Origin: Streptomyces caeruleatus
GTDB taxonomy: Bacteria > Actinomycetota > Actinomycetes > Streptomycetales > Streptomycetaceae
Assembly (NCBI RefSeq): GCF_001514235.1
Contig: NZ_KQ948933.1
Location: forward strand, 215,645 to 279,644
Reading direction: 5' to 3'
DNA length: 64,000 bases
This document shows, in pieces, positions 17,248 to 25,076 of the stretch; positions within the stretch are counted from its first letter, which is position 1, and every line of letters begins with the position of its first letter. The notes beneath the pieces were generated by a model. It searched no databases. It saw only the letters and a program-made list of their open reading frames with translations, and was not told the DNA's origin. The position numbers and the translations under genes are program-made.

Positions 17248-17919
17248 CTACGCGGGATTCCCCTGCGGGTTCTGCCGGGAGTTGGGTGCGGAGTTCTCCG
17301 AGGTGTCCTGCGGGTTCGCGTGCGGGGTCCGCTGCGAGTGTTCCCGGTGCCAGCGGCCGAGCAGCCCTTCCGGGAGCTCTTCCGCCGTGAGCGCGAAGAC
17401 GAGATGGTCCCGCCAGGCCCCGTCGATGTGGAGATAGCGCGGACGCAGCCCCTCCTCGCGGAATCCGAGTTTCTCCACCACCCGGCGGCTGGGCCGGTTC
17501 TCGGGGCGAATGCAGACCTCGATGCGGTGCAGACCGACACTGCGGAAACAGTGGTCCACGACCAGCGCCACGGCCGTCGGCATCACCCCGCGGCCCGCCA
17601 CCGCCTCGTCCACCCAGTAGCCGACGTGCCCCGAGCACATCGAGCCCCAGGTGATCCCGGCGACCGTCAACTGCCCGACCAGCCGTCCCTGGTACTCGAT
17701 GACGAACGGCAGCATCCGGCCCGAGTGCGCCTCGGAGCGCAGGTGCCGGACCATCTGGCGGTAGGTCGGCCGGTGCGCGATCGGCCCGGTGGGCGTGGGC
17801 GGCGGAATCGTCGCCTCCCACGGCCGCAGCCAGTCCCGGTTGCGCCGGTTGACCTCGCGCCAGGCCCGTTGGTCGCGCATCTTTATCGGCCTCAGGACGA
17901 CATCGCCGTCCCTCAGCAC
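17248..17919 (-). CDS. rimJ: RimJ-like GNAT acetyltransferase
   Basis: A 223-residue member of the ribosomal-protein N-acetyltransferase branch of GNAT. The opening VVLRPIKMRDQRAWREVNRRN, the segment WVDEAVAGRGVMPTA (acetyl-CoA loop) and ENRPSRRVVEKLGF are typical. The last 30 residues are a Gln/Asn/Pro-rich disordered tail. It lies between sepX and mog, all on the minus strand. GTG at 17919 leaves no clear ribosome site; an in-frame CTG at 17943 is preceded by GGGG and would add eight residues that resemble homologue openings, so the true start is uncertain. Confidence 0.85.
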   Translation of the reverse strand: MLRDGDVVLRPIKMRDQRAWREVNRRNRDWLRPWEATIPPPTPTGPIAHRPTYRQMVRHLRSEAHSGRMLPFVIEYQGRLVGQLTVAGITWGSMCSGHVGYWVDEAVAGRGVMPTAVALVVDHCFRSVGLHRIEVCIRPENRPSRRVVEKLGFREEGLRPRYLHIDGAWRDHLVFALTAEELPEGLLGRWHREHSQRTPHANPQDTSENSAPNSRQNPQGNPA

Positions 17920-17939
17920 TACGGGCCAGGATGGGCTGT

Positions 17940-18440
17940 TCAGCTCGCACCCCCACTGCTGGGTCTGGGGTGGTCGCCGCCGCGGATCTGGTCGACGGCG
18001 TGGATCAGGAGGGGCTCCAGGACGGCCAGACCGTCCTTCACCCCGCCGCTGGAACCGGGCAGATTGATGATCAGCGTGCGCCCGGCGACTCCGGCGAGTC
18101 CCCGGGACAGCGCCGCCGTGGGCACCTTCTCCCGTCCGAACGCCCTGATCGCCTCGGGAATGCCCGGCACCTCGTAGTCGATCACCGCCCGGGTCGCCTC
18201 CGGTGTGCGGTCGGTGGGCGAGATGCCGGTGCCGCCGGTGGTGACGATGACGTCGTAGCCGGCGTCGACGCCGGCGCGCAGGGCGGCGAGGACCGGATCG
18301 CCGTCGGGCACGACCTGCGGTCCGTCGACCGCGAAGCCGAAGCCCTTGAGGCCATCGGCGATCAGCGGGCCGCCCTTGTCCTCGTAGATCCCGGCGGCGG
18401 CCCGGTTGGACGCGGTGACCACAAGAGCTCGGTACGTCAT
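17940..18440 (-). CDS. mog: Molybdenum cofactor biosynthesis protein, MogA/MoaB family
   Basis: A 166-residue MoCF-fold protein expected to adenylylate molybdopterin before metal insertion. Visible motifs are VTTGGTGISPTDRTPEAT (about 69-86) and LPGSSGGVKDGL (about 130-141). ATG at 18440 overlaps the stop of moaC by four bases (ATGA), so moaC and mog are translationally coupled. It lies between moaC and rimJ in the glp locus. MogA and MoaB cannot be told apart by eye. Confidence 0.9.
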   Translation of the reverse strand: MTYRALVVTASNRAAAGIYEDKGGPLIADGLKGFGFAVDGPQVVPDGDPVLAALRAGVDAGYDVIVTTGGTGISPTDRTPEATRAVIDYEVPGIPEAIRAFGREKVPTAALSRGLAGVAGRTLIINLPGSSGGVKDGLAVLEPLLIHAVDQIRGGDHPRPSSGGAS

Positions 18441-18931
18441 GCCCGGCTCCAGTCGCCCGACTTGCCGCCCGTCTTCTCCTCGACCCGTACGTCCGTGATG
18501 ACCGCTCCCTTGTCGACCGCCTTCACCATGTCGATCACGGTGAGCGCGGCGACGGAGACCGCGGTGAGGGCCTCCATCTCGACGCCCGTGCGGTCCGTGG
18601 TCTTCACGGTGGCCACGATCTCCACGGCGTCGTCCGCGACCGACAGGTCCAGTTTCACACCGGACACCGCGAGCGGGTGACAGAGCGGGATCAGGTCGGG
18701 GGTCCGTTTGGCGCCCATGATCCCGGCGATCCGGGCGGTGGCGAGGGCGTCGCCCTTGGGGACACCCTCGCCGCGCAGCAGCTCGACCACGCGGGGTGAG
18801 ACGAGGACACGGCCGCTGGCTCGGGCGGTGCGCGCGGTCACGTCCTTCTCGGAGACGTCGACCATGCGGGCCGCGCCCGCGTCGTCGATGTGCGTGAGGT
18901 GGTCCTGCCTGGATGGGTCCTGCGTGCTCAT
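18437..18931 (-). CDS. moaC: Cyclic pyranopterin monophosphate synthase
   Basis: A 164-residue enzyme that, with MoaA, converts GTP to cPMP, the first stable intermediate of molybdenum cofactor synthesis. MoaC signatures include MVDVSEKDVTAR, PLCHPLAVSGVKLDL (about 75-89), the block VEMEALTAVSVAALTVIDM and the KAVDKGA loop. ATG at 18931 is preceded by GGGAG at longer spacing. It is coupled to mog and separated by 86 bp from glp upstream. No moaA is in the window. Confidence 0.93.
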   Translation of the reverse strand: MSTQDPSRQDHLTHIDDAGAARMVDVSEKDVTARTARASGRVLVSPRVVELLRGEGVPKGDALATARIAGIMGAKRTPDLIPLCHPLAVSGVKLDLSVADDAVEIVATVKTTDRTGVEMEALTAVSVAALTVIDMVKAVDKGAVITDVRVEEKTGGKSGDWSRA

Positions 18932-19017
18932 GCTGGTGTGGCGCTCCCGGTCCTGGCCCGTCGCGGTGCGGCGCACGGGCCTGCTGTGCGCGACACGGTA
19001 CCGCCAACCGAGGCCGC

Positions 19018-20343
19018 TCAGCCGAGCAGGACCACCTCGACCTCGGCGCCGGGCTCGACGCTCTCGGTGTCCTCGGGGACGACGATCAGCGCGTCCGCGT
19101 GCGCGAGGGCGGCGACCAGATGGGATCCGGCGCCGCCGACCGGCCGGACCTCGCCGTCGGCGTATGTCCCGCGCAGGAACTGTCTGCGTCCCTTGGGCGA
19201 GGTCAGCGCCTTGTCGGCGGTCAGGGTCGCGGTCGTGCGGGGGCGGTGGACGTCCTCCAGGCCCATCAGGGTGCGGATCGCGGGGCGCACGAACAGTTCG
19301 AAGGAGACGTACGACGACACCGGGTTGCCGGGGAGCGCGAGCAGCGGGGTGTGGTCGGGGCCGATGGAGCCGAAGCCCTGGGGCTTGCCGGGCTGCATGG
19401 CGAGCTTGCGGAAGTCGATGCCGCCGCCGGCCTCGTCCTCGTCGGCGACGTGCGACAGGGCTTCCTTGACGACGTCGTACGCCCCGACGCTCACGCCGCC
19501 GGTGGTGACCATGAGGTCGGCGCGGACGAGCTGGTCCTCGATGGTGGAGCGGAGGGTCTCGGCGTCGTCGGCGACGGCGCCCACGCGGTAGGCGATGGCG
19601 CCGGCGTCCCGGGCGGCCGCGGTGAGGGCGAAGCTGTTGGAGTCGTAGATCTGGCCGCCGGAGAGTTGCTCGTCGGGCTGGACGAGTTCGCTGCCGGTGG
19701 ACATCACGACGACTCGCGGGCGCGGGCGTACGCGTACCGTGCCGCGGCCGATGGCGGCGAGCAGGGCGATCTGGGGCGGGCCGAGGACCGTGCCGGCTTC
19801 GAGGGCGCGGTCGCCGGACTTCACGTCGCTGCCCTTCGCGCGGACGTGGGCGCGCGCCTCGGCCGGCCGGTGGATGTGCACCTGGCCCCGGGCGCCCTCG
19901 GGGGCCAGGCTGCGGGCGCGCATGCCGGTGACCGGGCCCTCGCCGAGGCCGCCGTCGGTCCACTCCACCGGGACGACGGTCTCGGCGCCGGGCGGCAGCG
20001 GGGCGCCGGTCATGATGCGGGCGGCCTGGCCGGGGCCCACGTGGAGCAGGTCGGTCTGGCCCGCCGCGACGTCCCCGACGACCTCCAGGACGGCGGGGAA
20101 CTCCTCGCTCGCGCCCGCGACATCCGCGACCCGTACCGCGTACCCGTCCATGGAGCTGTTGTCGAACGGCGGCAGGGAGACCGGCACCGTGACGTCGTCG
20201 ACCAGGACGCAGCCCTGGGCGTCGAGGAGTTGCAGCTCGATGGGTTCGAGGGGGCGGACGGTCGTGAGGATGTCCTCCAGGTGTTCGTCCACCGACCAGA
20301 GGTGGTCCTGGCCGGCGGGGCGGGGCGCGGCGGCGGTGCTCAA
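19018..20343 (-). CDS. glp: Gephyrin-like molybdotransferase Glp (MoeA homologue)
   Basis: A 441-residue MoeA-type protein: MoeA N-domain with DNSSMDGYAVR (about 60-70), a central MoCF domain with VMSTGSELV and VTTGGVSVGAYD, LPGNPVSSYVSFELF, and a C-terminal domain IV. MoeA inserts molybdenum into molybdopterin; in corynebacteria the homologue Glp instead binds FtsZ and the membrane receptor GlpR. The TTG at 20343 has GAGGAG upstream and lies four bases after the galU stop, implying co-transcription with galU. Position in galU-glp-rimJ-sepX order supports the Glp role; moaC and mog next door keep a cofactor role possible. Confidence 0.88.
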   Translation of the reverse strand: MSTAAAPRPAGQDHLWSVDEHLEDILTTVRPLEPIELQLLDAQGCVLVDDVTVPVSLPPFDNSSMDGYAVRVADVAGASEEFPAVLEVVGDVAAGQTDLLHVGPGQAARIMTGAPLPPGAETVVPVEWTDGGLGEGPVTGMRARSLAPEGARGQVHIHRPAEARAHVRAKGSDVKSGDRALEAGTVLGPPQIALLAAIGRGTVRVRPRPRVVVMSTGSELVQPDEQLSGGQIYDSNSFALTAAARDAGAIAYRVGAVADDAETLRSTIEDQLVRADLMVTTGGVSVGAYDVVKEALSHVADEDEAGGGIDFRKLAMQPGKPQGFGSIGPDHTPLLALPGNPVSSYVSFELFVRPAIRTLMGLEDVHRPRTTATLTADKALTSPKGRRQFLRGTYADGEVRPVGGAGSHLVAALAHADALIVVPEDTESVEPGAEVEVVLLG

Positions 20344-20347
20344 CTCG

Positions 20348-21250
20348 CTACATCTCCTCGGCTACGTAACTGCGAAGCCAGGTCCGGAAGTCCGGGCCCA
20401 GGTCTTCACGTTCGCATGCGAGTCTGACAATGGCACGCAGGTAGTCGCCGCGGTCGCCGGTGTCATAGCGGCGGCCCTTGAAGACGACGCCGTGCACCGG
20501 GCCGCCGACCTTCTCGTCGGCGGCGAGCTGCTGGAGGGCGTCGGTGAGCTGGATCTCGCCGCCGCGGCCCGGCTCGGTCTTGCGGAGTATGTCGAAGATG
20601 TGCGGGTCGAGCACATAGCGGCCGATGATGGCGTAGTTGGACGGGGCGTCGGCCGCGGACGGCTTCTCGACGAGGTCGTGCACCTTGACCACGTCGCTGT
20701 CGCCGGTGGGGTCCACGGCCGCACAGCCGTAGAGGTGGATCTGCTCGGGGGCGACCTCCATCAGCGCGACGACGCTGCCGCCGTGCTGCTCCTGGACCTC
20801 GACCATCCGCTTGAGCAGCGGGTCGCGCGGGTCGATCAGGTCGTCGCCGAGGAGGACGGCGAAGGGCTCGTGGCCCACGTGGGGGGCCGCGCACAGGACG
20901 GCGTGGCCGAGTCCCTTGGGGTCGCCCTGGCGGACGTAGTGCATGGTGGCGAGGTCGCTGGACTCCTGCACCTTCGCGAGCCGGCCGGCGTCGCCCTTCT
21001 TCTGCAGGGCCGATTCCAGCTCGTAGTTGCGGTCGAAGTGGTCCTCCAGGGGGCGCTTGTTGCGGCCCGTGATCATGAGGACATCGTCGAGGCCCGCGGA
21101 CACGGCCTCTTCGACCACGTACTGGATAGCCGGCTTGTCGACGACCGGCAGCATCTCCTTGGGAGTGGCTTTGGTGGCCGGCAGGAAGCGGGTGCCGAGA
21201 CCCGCTGCGGGGATGACAGCCTTGCTGATCCGAGGGTGGGACTGAGTCAT
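20348..21250 (-). CDS. galU: UTP-glucose-1-phosphate uridylyltransferase
   Basis: A 300-residue nucleotidyltransferase making UDP-glucose from UTP and glucose-1-phosphate, needed for cell-wall glycans and trehalose. The nucleotide-binding signature AAGLGTRFLPATKATPKEML is at about residues 15-34, followed by VDKPAIQYVVEEA. Other conserved pieces are GLGHAVLCA and YDTGDRGDYLRA. ATG at 21250 (MTQSHPR) removes an unsupported N-terminal extension. It heads the galU-glp pair. Confidence 0.94.
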   Translation of the reverse strand: MTQSHPRISKAVIPAAGLGTRFLPATKATPKEMLPVVDKPAIQYVVEEAVSAGLDDVLMITGRNKRPLEDHFDRNYELESALQKKGDAGRLAKVQESSDLATMHYVRQGDPKGLGHAVLCAAPHVGHEPFAVLLGDDLIDPRDPLLKRMVEVQEQHGGSVVALMEVAPEQIHLYGCAAVDPTGDSDVVKVHDLVEKPSAADAPSNYAIIGRYVLDPHIFDILRKTEPGRGGEIQLTDALQQLAADEKVGGPVHGVVFKGRRYDTGDRGDYLRAIVRLACEREDLGPDFRTWLRSYVAEEM

Positions 21251-21344
21251 GGCCGCCACCCTATCCGGTGCCTTTGTAGGGAATCTGAGGCTCCGGTTAT
21301 TTGGCTCTCTTATGAGCACATTGGGAAGGGTAAGGGAGCGGCCT

Positions 21345-21965
21345 ATGAGTCACACCGGACGTCCGGGCGAGCCTGACAAGCGCGTGTTGCGGCGGGAGAT
21401 CCTCTCGGTGAGAGGCAGGTTGACGGCGGATGACGTGCGGGTATCGGCCGCCGAGCTGGCCGGGCGGGCGCTGGAGCTGCCCGAGCTGGCGCACGCGCGC
21501 GTGGTGGCGGCGTACGTCTCCGTGGGGAGTGAACCCGGCACCCTCGCGCTGCTCGACGCGCTGCGCGCGCGGGGCGTCCGCGTCCTGCTGCCCGCCCTGC
21601 TGCCCGACAACGACCTCGACTGGGGCGCCTACTTCGGGGAGGACTCCCTGGCCCGTGTCCAACACGGCGGAAAGATGGCCCTCTTCGAGCCCTCCGGTGA
21701 GCGTCTCGGCCCGGACGCCGTGACCGACGCCGACGTGGTGCTCCTGCCGGGCCTGGCGGTCGACGCGCGCGGGATGCGGCTGGGGCGGGGCGGCGGATCG
21801 TACGACCGGGTCCTCGCCCGGCTGGAACGCGCGGGCGCCCGGCCCTCGCTGGTGGTGCTGCTGTACGACTCGGAGGTCGTCGAGCGCGTCCCGGAGGAGC
21901 CCCACGACCGGCCGGTGCACGCGGTGGTGACACCGTCGGGGGTGCGCCGCTTCAAAGAGCCCTGA
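21345..21965 (+). CDS. fau: 5-formyltetrahydrofolate cyclo-ligase
   Basis: A 206-residue ATP-dependent enzyme converting 5-formyl-THF to 5,10-methenyl-THF. The MTHFS signature GMRLGRGGGSYDRVLARL is clear (about residues 142-159), as is the KRVLRREILSVR opening. ATG at 21345 has GGGAG eight bases upstream. It diverges from galU across 94 bp, a neighbourhood also known next to galU-moeA1 in mycobacteria. A strong hairpin ends the transcript. Confidence 0.93.
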   Translation: MSHTGRPGEPDKRVLRREILSVRGRLTADDVRVSAAELAGRALELPELAHARVVAAYVSVGSEPGTLALLDALRARGVRVLLPALLPDNDLDWGAYFGEDSLARVQHGGKMALFEPSGERLGPDAVTDADVVLLPGLAVDARGMRLGRGGGSYDRVLARLERAGARPSLVVLLYDSEVVERVPEEPHDRPVHAVVTPSGVRRFKEP

Positions 21966-21980
21966 GCCCGCCCCGATCGC

Positions 21981-22016
21981 GAAGGGGCCCTCCACGCGCG
22001 CGTGGAGGGCCCCTTC
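21981..22016. terminator. Bidirectional terminator, perfect 36-bp palindrome
   Basis: A perfect inverted repeat of 16-bp arms (GAAGGGGCCCTCCACG) around CGCG sits between the convergent cyclo-ligase gene and penicillin acylase gene, so it can end both transcripts. Confidence 0.9.
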
Positions 22017-22037
22017 GGCGGTACGAGCGTCAGCGGC

Positions 22038-24818
22038 TCACGGCCTGAGCACCAGGGTGTCGCTGGTGCTGTCCACGACCGCCTCGTCCGAGAAGGACCA
22101 GTCGAGCAGTTCGCCGTCGGCCCACTTGTCGGTCTGGTCGGTGTAGTGGGCGTTGTAGGCGTGCCCGGAGGCACCGGTGAGGTTGATCCACTTCGACTTG
22201 TCGAGGTCGCTGAGGTTGACCACCATCCGCATCGACGGCACCCAGACGACGCCGTAGCCGCCGGCGGCGTTCCAGCCCGAGGCGTTGACCGTGGCCTCGC
22301 CGCCGCTGAGCTTCCAGGGGCCGCGGTTGAGGATGTACTGGAGCACACCGGGGCCCTCGGTGCCGAGGGTCTGGTTCTTCAGGAACAGGCGGTGCAGCCG
22401 GCCCCAGCTCCAGGTGTCGATGTCCTTGCCGAGCTTGGCGGTCAGCTCCCAGCGGGCGTCGACCATGGCGCGCCTGAACAGGTCGTCCCGGTTGCGGTCC
22501 GCTCCCTTGCGGTTGCCCGACTTCGGTGTCGTCCACCAGTCGCTGTCCTCGTCGTCCATGAGGGTGCGGACGACCTCGAACCAGCGGTCGCCGCCGTCCG
22601 GCTGCGCCTGGTCGGCGTCGCGGTCGCCGCACTCGCGTACCTTCTCGGTCGCGTCCACGGGCCCCGTGGTGTTGACCGGGTCGACCAGCAGGCACTGGCC
22701 CTTGACCCGCAGCTCCTTGGGCAGCTTGTTGCCGAAGGCGAGCTTGAGGATGTTGCGCCAGACCGAGTTGAAGTAGGCGGCCGCGGCCGAGTCGGCGTCC
22801 TGGGTGTAGTCCCAGCCCTCCAGGAGCTCCTGTGCGTCCCGTACGTCCGCCGCGTCCCGGACGTCCTTCTCGGAGATGTCGATCTTCAGCAGCTTGGGCA
22901 CCAGCAGCTTGGCGATCTCGCTGCTGTTGTCGAGCTGCATCTGGCGCATGTCGTCGGTGGAGATCTTGCCGCCGCCGTCGATCTTCGACTGGATCAGGTC
23001 GTTGATGCGCTGGCTGCGGGCGCCGTAGCCCCAGTCCGTGGTGAGCGTGTAGGGGTACTTGGCCTTGTCGACGACCGCCTGGTTGGCGGTGACGATGTAG
23101 CCCCGGGACGGGTTGTACTCGTACGGCAGCTCGTCCTCGTCGATGTAGCCGGTCCAGCGGGACCTGGAGTCCCAGCCGGGCGCCGGGACGGAGCCGTCGT
23201 AGCCCTTCGCGCGCGTGGGGATCTTTCCGGGCAGCGTGTAGCCGATGTTGTCCTTGGTGTCGGCGTAGATCAGGTTCTGCGAGGGCACGTCGAACAGGGC
23301 TGCCGCGCCGCGGAACTCCGTCCAGTTCGCCGCCTTGTCGATGGCGAAGACGGCGTCCATGGAGGTGCCCGGGTCCAGCGCGGTCCAGCGCAGCGAGATG
23401 CCGTAGCCGTCGCCGCGGTCGGGGGCGGCGGCGTCCACGGTGGCCTTCTTGCCGACCTTCACCAGCTCGGAGCTGCGGTCGGACAGCAGAGGCCCGTTCT
23501 CGGTCTCGCGGACGACGATCTTCTTGGGCGAGCCGCCGGCGACCTTGATGGTCTCCTCGCGCGTGGTGAAGGGCACCGTCTTGCCGTCGAGCTGGTAGCC
23601 GTCGCCGGAGAGCTTCTCCAGGTAGAGGTCGGTGACGTCGACGCCGGAGTTGGTCATGCCCCAGCCGATGTTCTGGTTGTGGCCGATGATCACGCCGGGC
23701 ATGCCGGCGAAGGTGTAGCCGCTGACGTCGTACTGGCACTTGCTGGAGACCGCGCGGCAGTGCAGGCCCATCTGGTACCAGACGGACGGCAGCGCGGCCG
23801 ACAGGTGCGGGTCGTTGGCCAGCAGGGGCTTGCCGGTGATCGTGTACTTCCCGCCGACGACCCAGGAGTTGGAGCCGATGCCGTTGCCGTTCACGCCGAC
23901 GGCCGTCGGGAGGTCGTCCAGGACGTCCTGGAGGCCCGCCAGCTGGCCCTGCAGGCCGCTGGTGCCGGAGCCGGAGGCGGTGCCCGTGCCGGTGCCGGTG
24001 CCGGAAGAGCCCGCGGAGGACGTGGAGCCGCTCTGCTGGAACGTCTTGGTGATGTCGTCGTACTGGCCGGTCTGGACGATCGTCTTGTTCCGGCCGTACG
24101 GGTAGTCCGGGTAGAGGTCCTGGATCTGCTTGGGGCCGAGGCGGCTGGTCATCAGGGCGCGGTCGATCTCGTCCTGCATGTTGCCGCGCAGGTCCCAGGC
24201 CATCGCCTTCAGCCAGGCGAGCGAGTCGACCGGGGTCCACTTCTCGGGCTTGTAGTCGTTGGTGAACCCGAGCGCCGCGTACTCCAGGGAGATGTCCTTG
24301 TTGTCCTTGCCGTCCAGGTAGGCGTTGACCCCCTGGGCGTAAGCCTGGAGGTACTTCTTGGTGGACGCCGACAGCGTCTTGTCGTACTCCTCCTTGGCGA
24401 CGCGGTCCCAGCCGAGGGTGCGCAGGAACTCGTCGTTGTCGACCTGGCTCTCGCCGAACATCTCCGACAGCCGCCCGGAGGTCATGTGCCGGCGGACGTC
24501 CATCTCGTAGAACCGGTCCTGCGCCTGGACGTAGCCCTGCGCCATGAACAGGTCCGCGTCGGAGGAGGCGTAGATCTGCGGGATGCCGTAGTCGTCGCGC
24601 TTCACGTCGACGGGCCCGGACAGGCCGGGGAGCGTGAGTGATCCCTTGGTCTGCGGGAAGGAGGCACGGACGGTGCTGATGGACCAGTACCCCCCGTAGC
24701 CGACGCCTCCGACAAGGGCCAGCACCAGCAAGAGGACGATCAGACGGGCTCTGCGCCCCTTCTTCCTGCCGGACTTGCCGGGCTTCTGACCCGTGGAGGC
24801 GGTGGTGTTGGGGGGCAT
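22038..24818 (-). CDS. Penicillin acylase-family N-terminal nucleophile hydrolase, membrane-anchored
   Basis: A 926-residue precursor. Residues about 28-48 form a membrane helix after a Lys/Arg-rich start, so it is exported or anchored outside. Maturation by self-cleavage before a serine is expected: the family motif SNSWVVGG places the nucleophile at Ser316, and a flexible Gly/Ser/Thr-rich spacer precedes it. Members cleave amides such as penicillins, acyl-homoserine lactones or cyclic lipopeptides; the substrate is unknown. ATG at 24818 (MPPNTTAS) starts before the basic region. The gene is single, with a terminator downstream. Confidence 0.9.
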   Translation of the reverse strand: MPPNTTASTGQKPGKSGRKKGRRARLIVLLLVLALVGGVGYGGYWSISTVRASFPQTKGSLTLPGLSGPVDVKRDDYGIPQIYASSDADLFMAQGYVQAQDRFYEMDVRRHMTSGRLSEMFGESQVDNDEFLRTLGWDRVAKEEYDKTLSASTKKYLQAYAQGVNAYLDGKDNKDISLEYAALGFTNDYKPEKWTPVDSLAWLKAMAWDLRGNMQDEIDRALMTSRLGPKQIQDLYPDYPYGRNKTIVQTGQYDDITKTFQQSGSTSSAGSSGTGTGTGTASGSGTSGLQGQLAGLQDVLDDLPTAVGVNGNGIGSNSWVVGGKYTITGKPLLANDPHLSAALPSVWYQMGLHCRAVSSKCQYDVSGYTFAGMPGVIIGHNQNIGWGMTNSGVDVTDLYLEKLSGDGYQLDGKTVPFTTREETIKVAGGSPKKIVVRETENGPLLSDRSSELVKVGKKATVDAAAPDRGDGYGISLRWTALDPGTSMDAVFAIDKAANWTEFRGAAALFDVPSQNLIYADTKDNIGYTLPGKIPTRAKGYDGSVPAPGWDSRSRWTGYIDEDELPYEYNPSRGYIVTANQAVVDKAKYPYTLTTDWGYGARSQRINDLIQSKIDGGGKISTDDMRQMQLDNSSEIAKLLVPKLLKIDISEKDVRDAADVRDAQELLEGWDYTQDADSAAAAYFNSVWRNILKLAFGNKLPKELRVKGQCLLVDPVNTTGPVDATEKVRECGDRDADQAQPDGGDRWFEVVRTLMDDEDSDWWTTPKSGNRKGADRNRDDLFRRAMVDARWELTAKLGKDIDTWSWGRLHRLFLKNQTLGTEGPGVLQYILNRGPWKLSGGEATVNASGWNAAGGYGVVWVPSMRMVVNLSDLDKSKWINLTGASGHAYNAHYTDQTDKWADGELLDWSFSDEAVVDSTSDTLVLRP

Positions 24819-25034
24819 CGCTGTCCTTGCTGTCCTAACGCGAGCGGCAGGCGGTCCTGGAGTGCTGGAGCAACCATAGGCGCAGGGCCCGACGCAACTT
24901 GACTCGGAGTAGGGAACCAGCACGGACGGACGTTCGATCATGCACCCATTAGCGTCAAGAAATCGTCAAGAGTTAGGTAAGGTAACGAAGTAGTTGGGTG
25001 CGGAGAACCGCCACTTCGTGTCCTATGTACATGA

Positions 25035-25058
25035 GCCCGCGCGCGCGTGCGCGCGGGC
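25035..25058. promoter_or_regulatory. GC hairpin in the antiporter leader
   Basis: GCCCGCGCGC at 25035-25044 pairs with GCGCGCGGGC at 25049-25058 around a four-base loop. It ends 18 bases before the likely CTG start at 25077 and just before the AAGGGA ribosome site. The only upstream GTG start (25047) falls inside this palindrome. Confidence 0.6.
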
Positions 25059-25076
25059 CAGGGAAGGGAACGGCCG

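Noticed and set aside
22002..24641. 879-codon frame opposite the penicillin acylase gene
   Set aside because: Again a GC-driven shadow frame of Val/Gly/Asp repeats; it also reads through a strong terminator palindrome.
24970..24990. TTAGGTAAGGTAAC-like match to an iron-regulator (DmdR) box
   Set aside because: Only the left half resembles the TTAGGTTAGG motif. The right half does not mirror it, and neither flanking gene is obviously iron-related.
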